Made by a program: the position numbers and the translations under genes. From Ruminococcus sp. (GTDB taxonomy: Bacteria > Bacillota > Clostridia > Oscillospirales > Ruminococcaceae), in contig JAFUQX010000058.1 of assembly GCA_017472145.1 (NCBI GenBank), positions 124,001-188,000 of the forward strand: a DNA stretch of 64,000 bases, given 5' to 3'. Every line of letters starts with the position of its first letter. Within the stretch, counting starts at the first letter, position 1. Below the pieces are notes generated by a model. That model was not told the DNA's origin and made no database searches. It worked only from the letters and a program-made list of their open reading frames with translations. This document shows positions 35,979 to 44,778 of the stretch, one piece after another.

Positions 35979-36473
35979 CTATAGCTTTTTCCGCATCTGA
36001 TACCATACAGTGCGCCCATGCTCAGAATCAGAAAGGCCTTCATTTTCAAATCCGAACTTCTCATAATAAGGAATCAGCTTCTCCTTACAAGTAAGTACCA
36101 ATCCTGCTCTCTTATTACTTTCAGCATCTTCAATGACTCTGTTCATCAGTATTGCAGCATATCCTTTTTTTTGATAATCAGGATGCGTTTCAACACCGAA
36201 AATCATCTGCCAGCTTCCATACTCATTATGCATACTCGCATCGTAATACATTTCGTCTCTCAGATCTGGTTCGTTGGTAACCATTCCATTTACCATACTG
36301 ATGATTTTCTCATCTGCTTCTAAAAGCCAGAAGTGATTTGCATATACCATCAGCCGATCCCCAAAAGTCTCTCTCGATGCGGCTTCTTCCTTAGGAAAAC
36401 ATAATTTTTCCAATTCCGCAATTCGATCCAAATCGGCTATTGACGCCTGTCTGATTCTATATTCTTTCATCAT
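35979..36473 (-). CDS. GNAT-family N-acetyltransferase
   Basis: A 164-residue acetyltransferase with the acetyl-CoA motif VETHPDYQKKGYAAILM and the C-terminal YYEKFGFENEG. The acceptor is unknown; the sequence resembles arylalkylamine-type GNATs. It is the last gene of the second sulfur/nitrogenase-like operon, starting with ATGATG that overlaps the previous stop. Its inclusion may mean it acts on an intermediate or product of the pathway, or may be passive. Confidence 0.82.
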   Translation of the reverse strand: MMKEYRIRQASIADLDRIAELEKLCFPKEEAASRETFGDRLMVYANHFWLLEADEKIISMVNGMVTNEPDLRDEMYYDASMHNEYGSWQMIFGVETHPDYQKKGYAAILMNRVIEDAESNKRAGLVLTCKEKLIPYYEKFGFENEGLSDSEHGRTVWYQMRKKL

Positions 36474-36880
36474 ACATCAAGAACTTCTGGTTCCTCGGTA
36501 AACGAATAAATAACCGCCTTTACATTATCCAAATACAAAGTATTGGTATTGCTTCCGCCTGCTTCATACATGTTCTTCAGATTCGGATACGCATCAAGCA
36601 TTGCCTGATGAACCTCCGTTCTGTTATCAGCCTTAAAAACACCGGATACCCGAATCCATCTGCCCGCTTTATCCATTGCAGATATTTCAAACTGCGGATT
36701 ACGGCCGATCTGTTTTGACACATCCTTCGTCTTTGAGGTCAGCACATATATTTTATTCTCATACAAAAGTGCTGTTCCGAATGGCCGTACTCTTGGACTG
36801 TCCTCATCGACCGTTGCAAGAAAATAAGTTCCTGCCTCCTTTAAAAAATCATGCAGCTTCTGCAAATCCCTTTGTGCCAT
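36470..36880 (-). CDS. Pyridoxamine-oxidase-like flavin/heme-type split-barrel protein
   Basis: A 136-residue split-barrel protein of the PNPOx-like class (FLATVDEDSPRVRPFGTALL, IYVLTSKTKDVSKQI, ISAMDKAGRWIRVSGVF). Such proteins bind FMN, F420 or heme and often reduce small molecules. It lies 15 bases after the NifK-like gene, so it belongs to the same transcript and could handle electrons or a side product. That is inference. Confidence 0.82.
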   Translation of the reverse strand: MAQRDLQKLHDFLKEAGTYFLATVDEDSPRVRPFGTALLYENKIYVLTSKTKDVSKQIGRNPQFEISAMDKAGRWIRVSGVFKADNRTEVHQAMLDAYPNLKNMYEAGGSNTNTLYLDNVKAVIYSFTEEPEVLDV

Positions 36881-36895
36881 AACGATTCCTCCTCA

Positions 36896-38185
36896 TTATA
36901 AATTATCATATAAGTCTTCTGTAAAGGTCAGACAGCCTCTGTAGCCTGCATATGTGCGATTAAACACCAGTCTTTCACTCATCGGGAATGACGCAAGAAT
37001 AAACTGCATGTCCTTCTCCAGAGCCACCTCACGCTCATTACTGCTTCCAATCAGCAAGGTAATTTCTCCCGGCTCATTGCACAGGGCCTGATTGATCTCA
37101 TATTGATCCGCTGTGAATACAACCCTCGGAGGAACGGCATATTCCAGATCATTAATCTGTGCTATAATACGTTCCTTATCTTCCGCACGAAAAATCGGTT
37201 CTGCTATAACTACCAGAACGGGCGTGAAGCTGAAGTCATTTGCCAAATACCTTGTAATTCCAACCGCAGTGCTTGCATCTGCTACAACAGCGAACCGTTT
37301 CCAGCTTACCACACCGATGGCCTGTGCAAAATAGCTGTATACATAATCTTCTTCTGCCTGAATTACCTTATCGACGATCGCCTTGTCCAGATGCAACGCC
37401 TCTGCCACCGTTCTTACAAACTTTGTTGTATCGGTAGCACCCACAAACAGCCCCGGTATTCTGACACTCGGAACGCCGAATTTTTCTTCAAATTTCTTTG
37501 CAGGACCTTTAAACAGCCATGGGTTTACGATAATATTCAATGCTGCGCCGGAGCATTTTTTTACATCAGCAATTCCTTGATGCTTTGTAAAAAATGTATT
37601 CACACGAAGGCCCAATTCAGATAATATCCGGTCAATTTCTTCCAGCGTTCCGCTCCAGAAAGGATCATGATAAGGAACGACTCCAAAGATATTTACAAGC
37701 TTCTCATCCTTTGGCACATTTTCCTCAATTACCTGATCGATCATAGTATTCCAGACAACCTCATATCCCAAATTGCTGTCCCCGGCAAAGCCCGGCGTTT
37801 CAATCGGATATACTTCATAGCCCTTAGCCTGAAATTCATCTGTAACGCTGACGATATCATCTCCGATGATGCCGGCGGTACAGCCTGTAAGTACAAAATA
37901 GGCATCTGCATCTATAATATCAAGCGCACCCTGAATCGTAGTACGCAGCTTATCTGTTCCGCCAAAGACAACTTCTTTCTCCAGCATATTGCTGGAAGGC
38001 AGGGATACGCTGCTGACAAAGCATGAATTTTTATGTCCCGACTGACCTTGCTCAGCAGCAGATGTCTGCATACAGCAGCCGGGGCCCGCATGGTAAATCG
38101 GGCAGACCTTATGCAGTGCTCCAAGAATCGAATTGATGCCTGCTAAAACGCAGCCGCCTCTGGGATTTTCCAATATCTGTGACAT
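36896..38185 (-). CDS. Nitrogenase-like beta subunit (NifK-type), pair 1
   Basis: A 429-residue protein of the nitrogenase component 1 superfamily. The three P-cluster-type cysteines are present at Cys12, Cys37 and Cys102 (GGCVLAG, HAGPGCC, TGCTAGIIGDD), with Cys12-Cys37 spacing equal to that of NifK Cys70-Cys95. The conserved VVFGGTDKL stretch follows. It is shorter than a typical NifK (over 500) because the N-terminal extension is absent, as in NifN and many nitrogenase-like enzymes. It starts 10 bases after its partner D subunit. Together they would form an alpha2-beta2 reductase reduced by the NifH-like protein. It is not assigned to N2 fixation because of its sulfur-gene context. Confidence 0.88.
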   Translation of the reverse strand: MSQILENPRGGCVLAGINSILGALHKVCPIYHAGPGCCMQTSAAEQGQSGHKNSCFVSSVSLPSSNMLEKEVVFGGTDKLRTTIQGALDIIDADAYFVLTGCTAGIIGDDIVSVTDEFQAKGYEVYPIETPGFAGDSNLGYEVVWNTMIDQVIEENVPKDEKLVNIFGVVPYHDPFWSGTLEEIDRILSELGLRVNTFFTKHQGIADVKKCSGAALNIIVNPWLFKGPAKKFEEKFGVPSVRIPGLFVGATDTTKFVRTVAEALHLDKAIVDKVIQAEEDYVYSYFAQAIGVVSWKRFAVVADASTAVGITRYLANDFSFTPVLVVIAEPIFRAEDKERIIAQINDLEYAVPPRVVFTADQYEINQALCNEPGEITLLIGSSNEREVALEKDMQFILASFPMSERLVFNRTYAGYRGCLTFTEDLYDNL

Positions 38186-38195
38186 ACCTTTTTCC

Positions 38196-39641
38196 TCACT
38201 TAATTATATATTTGAACGCATCTTCCTCATACCAGGATGCCTTATACGGCAGCTTCACATGCTGAGACAGTTTTACATTAAATCCGGGATTCTGAAGCTG
38301 ATCTGCAATCTTATTGCCTAGAAACAGCAAGCCATCATATCCCATCGTTGGTCTTTTGCCATCCAACACATGCGTGGTCGGTATTCCAAGCTTTGCGGCC
38401 CACTCCGGCACACCGATAAATGCGTCCGGCTTCAGCTTATTGATGAGATTTACCTGTTCAAAGGGCTGCATATTAGCAATATCCACGACATAGTCCTTAT
38501 GTATGCCATTCAGATATTCAATATCCACCTGCGCATCTTCATCGTAAGTCGGAGTTTCCAGTCCCACCAGCTCCATACCGAAATCATCAATGAGTGCAGC
38601 GGCTGCGAAGGATCGTCCGGTTCCTCCGCAGATAAATACTCTCTTGCCTTGCAGTCTCTCTCTAAGCTTTGCAACCAATGGTTCAATGCGCTGATGCTCT
38701 CTTGCAATTATTTCTTCAACCTCCTGCTCTTTTCCCAGAACCTTCGCAATGCCGCGGAACCACTTATCCGTATTCCGAATTCCGATGGGCATAACAGTGT
38801 GGGAATATGGAATCTCATAATCCTCCCACAGCGTCTTCATAAACTCATCTGCAAACACCTTGCAAATGGATGTAGAGGCCTCTGCTGCCGGGATTCTCTT
38901 GATTTTTTCCAGGGAACTATAAAATGGAATATAATTCACCTTCACACCGATCAGCGCAAGCATTCGCTCCATTTCCTTTTGATCTGCAAAGCTTATCGTA
39001 GTAGGTGCAAACAGATTCACAAGCCCCTTTTCCTTAGGAATACGCTCCTGCTTCAAAATGTATTTGTTAATAGACAGAAATGCCGCATCAAAGCCAGAGG
39101 CACAAATCTTCGACTTGAAGCCCTCACAATGAATAGGAACGATAACAGCATCCGGATATTCCTTCTGTAAATCTGACGCGATCGCATCAATATCGTCTCC
39201 GATGATTCCCGACGCACAGGACGCATAGATAAATATCAGCTTCGGATGATATCGCTCCACTGCCTTTTGCACAGAATCACGAAGCTTTTGCTCTCCGCCG
39301 AATACCACACTCTTTTGATCGATATTGGTCACAATGATTCTTGGGTTTTTGATGTTTTTGATTCCTCTGTGGGCCTGTCCTACACGATACATATCCACAG
39401 CCATAATGGAGCATCCCACACATCCCTGCGGAGAATGAGAAATAAACACAGAATCCTCCAAAGACATCAATGCTGCCATGCTATTGATCTGCTGACACTG
39501 CAGACCCTGTGCAAAGCTTCTGTCAGCCTTTTTGAGACATCCTTTTCTGAAATTCTCCTCGGCTTCTTTTCCGGTTGTTCCTAAATCGTTTATTCTGCCC
39601 GGTCTGCTCTCACGTACACCGGAATACTGTACTTTTGCCAT
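38196..39641 (-). CDS. Nitrogenase-like alpha subunit (NifD-type), pair 1
   Basis: A 481-residue alpha-type subunit. P-cluster-type cysteines lie at Cys49, Cys74 and Cys142 (GLQCQQ, SPQGCVGC, ASCASGIIGDD). The cofactor ligand equivalent to NifD Cys275 is Cys260 (TSICKVFADEF). The equivalent of His442 is His424, exactly the NifD distance from the shared GYDG motif. However, positions matching Gln191 and His195 in CEGFRGVSQSLGH are Cys180 and Phe184. So it appears able to hold a NifB-derived cofactor but not to run nitrogenase chemistry. It follows cysE by 49 bases. Of the two pairs in this window it is the better candidate for the catalytic one. Confidence 0.88.
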   Translation of the reverse strand: MAKVQYSGVRESRPGRINDLGTTGKEAEENFRKGCLKKADRSFAQGLQCQQINSMAALMSLEDSVFISHSPQGCVGCSIMAVDMYRVGQAHRGIKNIKNPRIIVTNIDQKSVVFGGEQKLRDSVQKAVERYHPKLIFIYASCASGIIGDDIDAIASDLQKEYPDAVIVPIHCEGFKSKICASGFDAAFLSINKYILKQERIPKEKGLVNLFAPTTISFADQKEMERMLALIGVKVNYIPFYSSLEKIKRIPAAEASTSICKVFADEFMKTLWEDYEIPYSHTVMPIGIRNTDKWFRGIAKVLGKEQEVEEIIAREHQRIEPLVAKLRERLQGKRVFICGGTGRSFAAAALIDDFGMELVGLETPTYDEDAQVDIEYLNGIHKDYVVDIANMQPFEQVNLINKLKPDAFIGVPEWAAKLGIPTTHVLDGKRPTMGYDGLLFLGNKIADQLQNPGFNVKLSQHVKLPYKASWYEEDAFKYIIK

Positions 39642-39690
39642 TATATCGCCTTCCTGACTTTCTGTTTATTCCGGGATAATACCCGTTTTT

Positions 39691-40584
39691 TCATTTTAAT
39701 TGAAGCTCCTGCTTCTTCACACTTACTCTTGTTCCCTTTGCAATTGACTTTGTGACAAAGGTATTGCCGCCTACCACCACATCTTCCTCAATCACCGTAT
39801 CTCCGCCTAAAATGGAAGAACCAGAGTAAATAGTAACACGATCCCCTATGGTGGGATGTCGTTTTATACCCTTCAGTTTCTGGCCACCCTTTGTAGATAA
39901 TCCGCCTAAAGTAACACCTTGGTATACCTTCACATGCTCCCCTATTACAGTTGTTTCTCCAATTACAATTCCAGTCCCATGATCCATGAAGAAATGCTTG
40001 CCAATAGAGGCTCCGGGATGAATGTCTATACCTGTAATGCTATGTGCATGCTCCGTCATAATTCGCGGAATCATTGGCACACCCAGCAAAAACAGTTCGT
40101 GAGCAATTCTATAAACGGAAATCGCATAAAGGCCTGGATAAGATAAAATCACTTCATCTTTACTGCCTGCAGCGGGATCTCCGTCATAAGCAGCCTGAAT
40201 ATCCGTTTCCAGATATTCTCTTATCTGCGGTATTTTTTCCATAAAGTCAAAAGTCATATTCTGCGCTTTTTCCTCTAAGGCCGAGTCTGATAAATCGGAA
40301 GAAGTGCAGCAATAACGCAGTACAATCATAACCTGCTTATTCAAGTGAAAAATAACATCCTCAATCGCAGCTGCCATATTATTCTTCACGCTGTATATCT
40401 TATAAACCTTATCGCTGTAATATCCCGGATATAGGATTTTCAGCAGCTTTTCCACAATATCAATGATTGCCTTTTTATCCGGCTGATTGTATAGATCCAT
40501 CTTATTGACAGCTCTTTCACCCTCATAATCCTGAAGTATTGTCTGAACAATGTGCTCTACTCTTTCTTCATCCAATTTGCTCAT
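39691..40584 (-). CDS. cysE: Serine O-acetyltransferase (CysE/EpsC type)
   Basis: A 297-residue acetyltransferase with an N-terminal helical domain and a C-terminal left-handed beta-helix. Typical elements are GIDIHPGASIGKHFFMDHGTGIVIGE, VYQGVTLGG and the KRHPTIGDRVTIYSG hexapeptide run. It makes O-acetylserine, the carbon acceptor for cysteine synthase. The N-terminal extension resembles the SAT/EpsC group. It sits between nifU and the NifD-like gene, four bases after nifU, so the sulfide acceptor and the reductase are made from one mRNA. Confidence 0.93.
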   Translation of the reverse strand: MSKLDEERVEHIVQTILQDYEGERAVNKMDLYNQPDKKAIIDIVEKLLKILYPGYYSDKVYKIYSVKNNMAAAIEDVIFHLNKQVMIVLRYCCTSSDLSDSALEEKAQNMTFDFMEKIPQIREYLETDIQAAYDGDPAAGSKDEVILSYPGLYAISVYRIAHELFLLGVPMIPRIMTEHAHSITGIDIHPGASIGKHFFMDHGTGIVIGETTVIGEHVKVYQGVTLGGLSTKGGQKLKGIKRHPTIGDRVTIYSGSSILGGDTVIEEDVVVGGNTFVTKSIAKGTRVSVKKQELQLK

Positions 40585-40587
40585 CCG

Positions 40588-41025
40588 TTAATATCCCTCG
40601 CCTTCTGCTGTTTCTGAAACATCATTCACCGGCTTTTCCAGACCTTCAATGACAATATGTTTTTTTTCAGCATAGTCCCATAACGCTGCATGGATCGCTT
40701 CTTCCGCAAGCAAGGAACAATGTACTTTTACAGGCGGCAGGCCATCCAAAGCCTCCAGGACGACTTTATTGGTGACCTTCAATGCCTCCTGTATGGTTTT
40801 TCCTTTTACCAGCTCCGTAGCCATACTGCTCGCTGCAACTGCGGCCCCGCAGCCAAATGTCTTGAATTTCACCTCCCTTATAATGCTCTGTTCATCGATA
40901 TCCAAATACATACGCATGATATCGCCGCATCTTGCATTTCCAACCGTTCCAACGCCGCTTGGATTTTCAATTTCTCCCACATTTCGCGGATTGCTAAAGT
41001 GATCTATAACTTTTGCACTGTACAT
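40588..41025 (-). CDS. nifU: Fe-S cluster scaffold protein, NifU/IscU type
   Basis: A 145-residue IscU/NifU-N scaffold with three conserved cysteines in GNARCGD, KTFGCGAAVAASS and PVKVHCSLLAEE. It builds Fe-S clusters with the NifS desulfurase encoded just upstream. It has only the U-type domain, not the longer NifU with ferredoxin and Nfu domains. The operon position suggests supply of clusters to the nitrogenase-like proteins. Confidence 0.93.
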   Translation of the reverse strand: MYSAKVIDHFSNPRNVGEIENPSGVGTVGNARCGDIMRMYLDIDEQSIIREVKFKTFGCGAAVAASSMATELVKGKTIQEALKVTNKVVLEALDGLPPVKVHCSLLAEEAIHAALWDYAEKKHIVIEGLEKPVNDVSETAEGEGY

Positions 41026-41071
41026 TTTAAGTCAAACCTCTTTCCATTACTTTACAGGAATTCAATAACCA

Positions 41072-42253
41072 TCACTTTTGATTTTTTACAAAATCCTCAT
41101 ATAATGGTGACATATTACGCAACTTGGTGATAATCTTCTTCAGCGAATCTACCACAAAATCAATATCCTCCAGAGTAGTATCTTCTGATAAAGTCAATCG
41201 CAAAGAACCATGTGCAACCTCATGAGGCAATCCGATCGCCAGAAGTACATGAGAAGGATCTAATGAGCCAGACGTGCAGGCCGAACCACTGGAAGCACAT
41301 ATTCCAATCTGATTCAACAGGATCAGAACCGATTCGCCTTCAATAAAACGGAAACAGAAATTCGCATTGTTCGGAAGTCTGTCTGTCCTATGGCCATTCA
41401 ATCTGGCGTATGGAATTTCCGACAGAACCCTATCTATCAAATGATCTCTTATCGCTGTTTCCTGCGCATTTCTTGTCTCCATTGTGTCCTTGGCGATCTG
41501 GGCCGCCTTGCCAAAACCAACAATTCCCGAAACATTAGAGGTTCCGGCCCTTCTGCTGCGTTCCTGTGCGCCGCCATGGATAAATGAACGGATTTTAACA
41601 CCATTACGGATATAAAGAATACCAATGCCCTTCGGGCCATTCAGCTTGTGTCCGCTGGCCGAAAGCATGTCGATATGCATTTTTTCTACATCAATCGGAA
41701 TATGTCCATAGGCCTGTACCGCATCTGTGTGAAACAGAATCCCATTTTCATGTGCAATTCTTCCGATTTCTGCAATGGGCTCAATCGTTCCGATTTCATT
41801 ATTTGCAGTCATTATAGAAATCAGAATTGTGTCCGGACGAATTGCCTTCTTTAATGCTTCAAGAGAAATTTTTCCGTCTTCATCTACATCAAGATAGGTT
41901 ACTTCACAGCCCAGCTTCTCCAGATATTCGCATGTATGCAGAATTGCGTGATGTTCGATTTTGCTGGTTATGATGTGCTTTCCTTTAGAAGCATATGCTT
42001 CTGCGGCTGCTTTTAACGCCCAGTTGTCAGATTCGCTTCCGCCGCCGGTAAAATAAATTTCTTCCGGATTTGCTCCGATCAGATCGGCCGCCTGCTTTCT
42101 TGCTGCATCAACAGCTCTCTTTCCCTCGCCTGCAAAATCATATATCGCAGAAGGATTACCGTATATCTCCCTGAAAAACGGAAGCATCTCATTTAAAACA
42201 GCCTCACTTACCTGTGTAGTTGCCGCATTGTCCAGATAAATCATCTTATTCAT
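41072..42253 (-). CDS. nifS: Cysteine desulfurase (NifS/IscS type)
   Basis: A 393-residue PLP enzyme with MIYLDNAATTQ at the N-terminus, the PLP lysine in SASGHKLNGPKG and the active-site cysteine in CASSGSACTSGSLDPSHVL. It releases sulfur from cysteine for cluster assembly by NifU. The start ATG overlaps the rrf2 stop (ATGA); a second ATG three codons later is an alternative. The arrangement rrf2-nifS-nifU is the classical Fe-S module. Confidence 0.95.
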   Translation of the reverse strand: MNKMIYLDNAATTQVSEAVLNEMLPFFREIYGNPSAIYDFAGEGKRAVDAARKQAADLIGANPEEIYFTGGGSESDNWALKAAAEAYASKGKHIITSKIEHHAILHTCEYLEKLGCEVTYLDVDEDGKISLEALKKAIRPDTILISIMTANNEIGTIEPIAEIGRIAHENGILFHTDAVQAYGHIPIDVEKMHIDMLSASGHKLNGPKGIGILYIRNGVKIRSFIHGGAQERSRRAGTSNVSGIVGFGKAAQIAKDTMETRNAQETAIRDHLIDRVLSEIPYARLNGHRTDRLPNNANFCFRFIEGESVLILLNQIGICASSGSACTSGSLDPSHVLLAIGLPHEVAHGSLRLTLSEDTTLEDIDFVVDSLKKIITKLRNMSPLYEDFVKNQK

Positions 42254-42714
42254 ATCCTCACTTTTTTCTCCTGACACTTTGCATTTTGATTGGACACCAT
42301 GATCTCCTCTTGCCAATCCATCAGATCATCCAGCGTAATTCCCTCAAGAGTATCATTGATTGCAGAATCTAACTTTTTCCATATACGATAGCTTACACAA
42401 GTCTCTCGATTTTCACAAGGAACTCCATCTTCGCTTACACACTCTGTCGGTGATATGCTGCCTTCTGTCGTCCTTAAAATTTGTTTGATCGTATATTGCT
42501 CTGGAGGATATTTAAGAAGATAGCCGCCGCAAGGGCCCTTGATACTTTTTACCAATGCAGCTTTGTGCAGGATCGAGACAATTTGCTCCAAATACTTGAC
42601 AGATATATTTTGTCTTTGCGCAATATCCTTGAGTTTTACTGGTTCCCCATCATTATGACATGCCAAGTCCATCATGAATTTGATTGCGTTTTTTCCTCTT
42701 GTTGATATCCTCAT
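42250..42714 (-). CDS. Rrf2-family regulator with IscR-like cysteines
   Basis: A 154-residue winged-helix regulator (MRISTRGKNAIKFMMDLA, QNISVKYLEQIVSILHKAAL, KGPCGGYLL). It has three cysteines spaced C-X7-C-X5-C near residues 93-107 (ECVSEDGVPC, RETC), similar to Fe-S-binding IscR/NsrR and unlike the cysteine regulator CymR. It probably senses Fe-S status and controls its own operon and perhaps the twin promoter at 53878. The start is the ATG preceded by GAGGAGG. An in-frame extension upstream overlaps the Cys-Cys leader peptide region and lacks a ribosome site. Confidence 0.88.
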   Translation of the reverse strand: MRISTRGKNAIKFMMDLACHNDGEPVKLKDIAQRQNISVKYLEQIVSILHKAALVKSIKGPCGGYLLKYPPEQYTIKQILRTTEGSISPTECVSEDGVPCENRETCVSYRIWKKLDSAINDTLEGITLDDLMDWQEEIMVSNQNAKCQEKKVRI

Positions 42715-42731
42715 AAATTCCTCCTCACAAC

Positions 42732-42764
42732 TTATGATCCACAGCACATTGCAGCTTTCGCCAT
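42732..42764 (-). CDS. Putative 10-residue Cys-Cys leader peptide
   Basis: ATG to TAA encodes MAKAAMCCGS, with an AGGAAAAGG ribosome site eight bases upstream. It lies between the operon promoter and the rrf2 gene, mirroring the poly-Cys leader at 53716-53820. No terminator is visible between it and rrf2, so a translation-coupling or sensing role is more likely than classical attenuation. Function is inferred only. Confidence 0.45.
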   Translation of the reverse strand: MAKAAMCCGS

Positions 42765-42815
42765 AGAGCGCGCCTTTTCCTACTTTTTTGATAGACTTTA
42801 TATGTTATTAAATTG

Positions 42816-42905
42816 ATTATACACCACTTTTCCTCTTTTGTCAATAGTATTTTCCTGAAAAAACTATACTTAGTTCCTTTTATAGGTTATAGTTTCACAC
42901 TAGAT
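42816..42905 (-). promoter_or_regulatory. Promoter/operator of the rrf2-nifS-nifU-cysE-D/K operon (twin copy 1)
   Basis: Minus-strand TTGACA at 42839-42844, 17-base spacer, TATAAT at 42816-42821: a perfect sigma-A promoter. The upstream 60 bases contain AAACTATA and TATAGTTT as an inverted repeat around CCTATAAAAGG. The whole block is about 80 percent identical to the promoter at 53878-53965, including CTATTGACAAA, GGAAAAGTGGTGTATAATCA and AAAGYCTATC after the -10. That degree of identity indicates a common regulator. Confidence 0.85.
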
Positions 42906-42914
42906 CGCTTCTGC

Positions 42915-42962
42915 TTGAAAAATGAAAGGGATAAACTGTGTATCCCTGCACAGTTTATCCCT
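42915..42962 (-). terminator. Intrinsic terminator after the ABC importer genes
   Basis: Perfect 14-base stem AGGGATAAACTGTG/CACAGTTTATCCCT with an eight-base loop, followed by TTTCATTTTT on the minus strand. It ends the nifB-to-importer operon 26 bases after its last gene. Confidence 0.9.
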
Positions 42963-42988
42963 CCTTAAAACATTCAGCAATGAACCAG

Positions 42989-43774
42989 CTAAATGTTATA
43001 TTCAATATCCTCAATGTCTCCGCCAAGATTGAGAATGTCAAGTATTTTAGAACGGTACAGCTGAAAAGTATCCTGTGCTCTAGCACGAGGCCTAGGCAGA
43101 TCGATATCAATGACAGCCTCCACCTTTGACGGCCGTGCGGACATAACCACAACCTTGTCAGACATATATATGGCTTCATCCACATCGTGCGTAACCATAA
43201 TCATAGTCATATTGTGTTTTTTCCATATTTCCAGAATCTCATCCTGCAGATTCATTCTTGTGAATGCATCCAATGCGCCCAGCGGCTCATCCAGTAACAG
43301 TACCTTTGGATGGCCAACCAACGCTCTGGCCAAAGACGCTCTCTGATTCATTCCGCCAGAGAGCTGGTGAGGATACGCCTTTTCAAATCCGTTCAATCCA
43401 ATCAGGTCGATAAAATCCTGAACATCTTTTTTAGTGCTTTTGTAGATATGTCTGGCCTTCAATCCAAAGGCTATATTCTTTTCAACTGTAAGCCATGGGA
43501 AAAGATTCGACCCCTGAAACGCAAATCCTCGATCACTTCCTGGTTTCAGTATTTTCTTGCCATCCAGAATGATCTCCCCGCTGCTCGGAGTATCCAATCC
43601 CCCAATCAGACGCAAAAGAGTTGACTTTCCGCATCCAGACGGGCCGATCAGGCTTATAAAGGATCCAGGTTCAATATCCAGGGAAAAATCATTCAAGGCC
43701 ACAATGCTTTCTTTAGAAACATCCTGGTTGGCGAATTCTTTTCTCACATTCCGAATCGATATCTGTCCTACCAT
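42989..43774 (-). CDS. ABC transporter ATP-binding protein (SsuB/TauB/NrtD type)
   Basis: A 261-residue ATPase with Walker A GPSGCGKST, signature QLSGGMNQRASLARAL, Walker B VLLLDEPLGALD and the phrase MTMIMVTHDVDEAIYMSDKV, characteristic of the nitrate/sulfonate/taurine importer group. The start is the ATG with AAAGGAG upstream; the frame is open further into the permease gene but that is overlap. It overlaps the permease by seven bases. Confidence 0.92.
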   Translation of the reverse strand: MVGQISIRNVRKEFANQDVSKESIVALNDFSLDIEPGSFISLIGPSGCGKSTLLRLIGGLDTPSSGEIILDGKKILKPGSDRGFAFQGSNLFPWLTVEKNIAFGLKARHIYKSTKKDVQDFIDLIGLNGFEKAYPHQLSGGMNQRASLARALVGHPKVLLLDEPLGALDAFTRMNLQDEILEIWKKHNMTMIMVTHDVDEAIYMSDKVVVMSARPSKVEAVIDIDLPRPRARAQDTFQLYRSKILDILNLGGDIEDIEYNI

Positions 43775-44727
43775 TTGATCACTCCTTTCTGCCATACCAG
43801 AACACGATCCCTTACCTTGAAAAGTAATGTCAAGATCAATGAGCACAATATTGCAATTATAATCAGTCCCGCATATACGCCATCGTACATCATAACCTGC
43901 TTCTGCCAGTTGATATACCAACCGATACCACTGGAATTTCCATTCATCTCCACTGCCATAAGTGTAGCAAATGACGATACTGTTCCATAAAATATACCCA
44001 GGAATATACTTGGCATAGCACTCGGAATAGCTACATGTATAATTTTATACAAAGTAGATGCGCCCAGCGTACTGGATACTTCAAAATGAACCTGACTGGT
44101 GCTTTGAATACCGCTGCTTGTCATGAGTGTAACCGGGAACCATACTGCAAAAGCAATTAAGAAGACATTGGCTGCATGTGTTGTCGGAAATACACTCAAG
44201 GCCAATGGAATCCACGCAGTTGTGGGAATCGGACCTATAATCTTTGTAACAGGATTCAGCCAATATCCGACTTTTTTATTATATCCGAGTGCTAGACCGG
44301 TGAGAAAACCAATTGATGCACCCCATGCAAAGCCTGTTATCAGCAGTCCCAATGAGGACAGTACGTTCTCCAAAAGAAACAGTCTCTGTTCATACAGCAA
44401 TCCGATAATCCGATCCAGAGACGGGAAATATAAAGTCGGCAGCAGCGTCGTTTTTGTAATAATAGTATTCAGAAACATAATAAAAGCGATCGTACCAGCC
44501 GCCAAGGGAGCTTTGTATACCAGCCTTTCCCTTATCTTTTTTACAAAAATCGATACAATTGCAAATAGAAGATACAGCGCCAAAACAATCAGCAGCAAAT
44601 AGACATAGTATGGGTGCTCTGTTGTCTTCTGTTTACCGCTGTCCTCCAATCCGTAATATGCTGCAACGGAAAGAAGAACAGCCAACACTGGCAATATAAG
44701 CTTTATCATAATAATGTATTTCTTCAT
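43768..44727 (-). CDS. ABC transporter permease (SsuC/TauC type)
   Basis: A 319-residue membrane protein. Three N-terminal segments (about 5-95) precede the BPD_transp_1 domain, whose EAA-like loop is GASTLYKIIHVAIPSAMPSI near residue 225. The remainder (TGFAWGASIGFLTGLALGYN, GPIPTTAWIPLALSVF) is typical of aliphatic sulfonate, taurine and nitrate importers. The extra N-terminal segments are less common in SsuC. Confidence 0.9.
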   Translation of the reverse strand: MKKYIIMIKLILPVLAVLLSVAAYYGLEDSGKQKTTEHPYYVYLLLIVLALYLLFAIVSIFVKKIRERLVYKAPLAAGTIAFIMFLNTIITKTTLLPTLYFPSLDRIIGLLYEQRLFLLENVLSSLGLLITGFAWGASIGFLTGLALGYNKKVGYWLNPVTKIIGPIPTTAWIPLALSVFPTTHAANVFLIAFAVWFPVTLMTSSGIQSTSQVHFEVSSTLGASTLYKIIHVAIPSAMPSIFLGIFYGTVSSFATLMAVEMNGNSSGIGWYINWQKQVMMYDGVYAGLIIIAILCSLILTLLFKVRDRVLVWQKGVIKW

Positions 44728-44778
44728 TTTCGCTCCTATCTTCGCTGTATGAGAGAGTATGTGGATCGATTCTGCATA

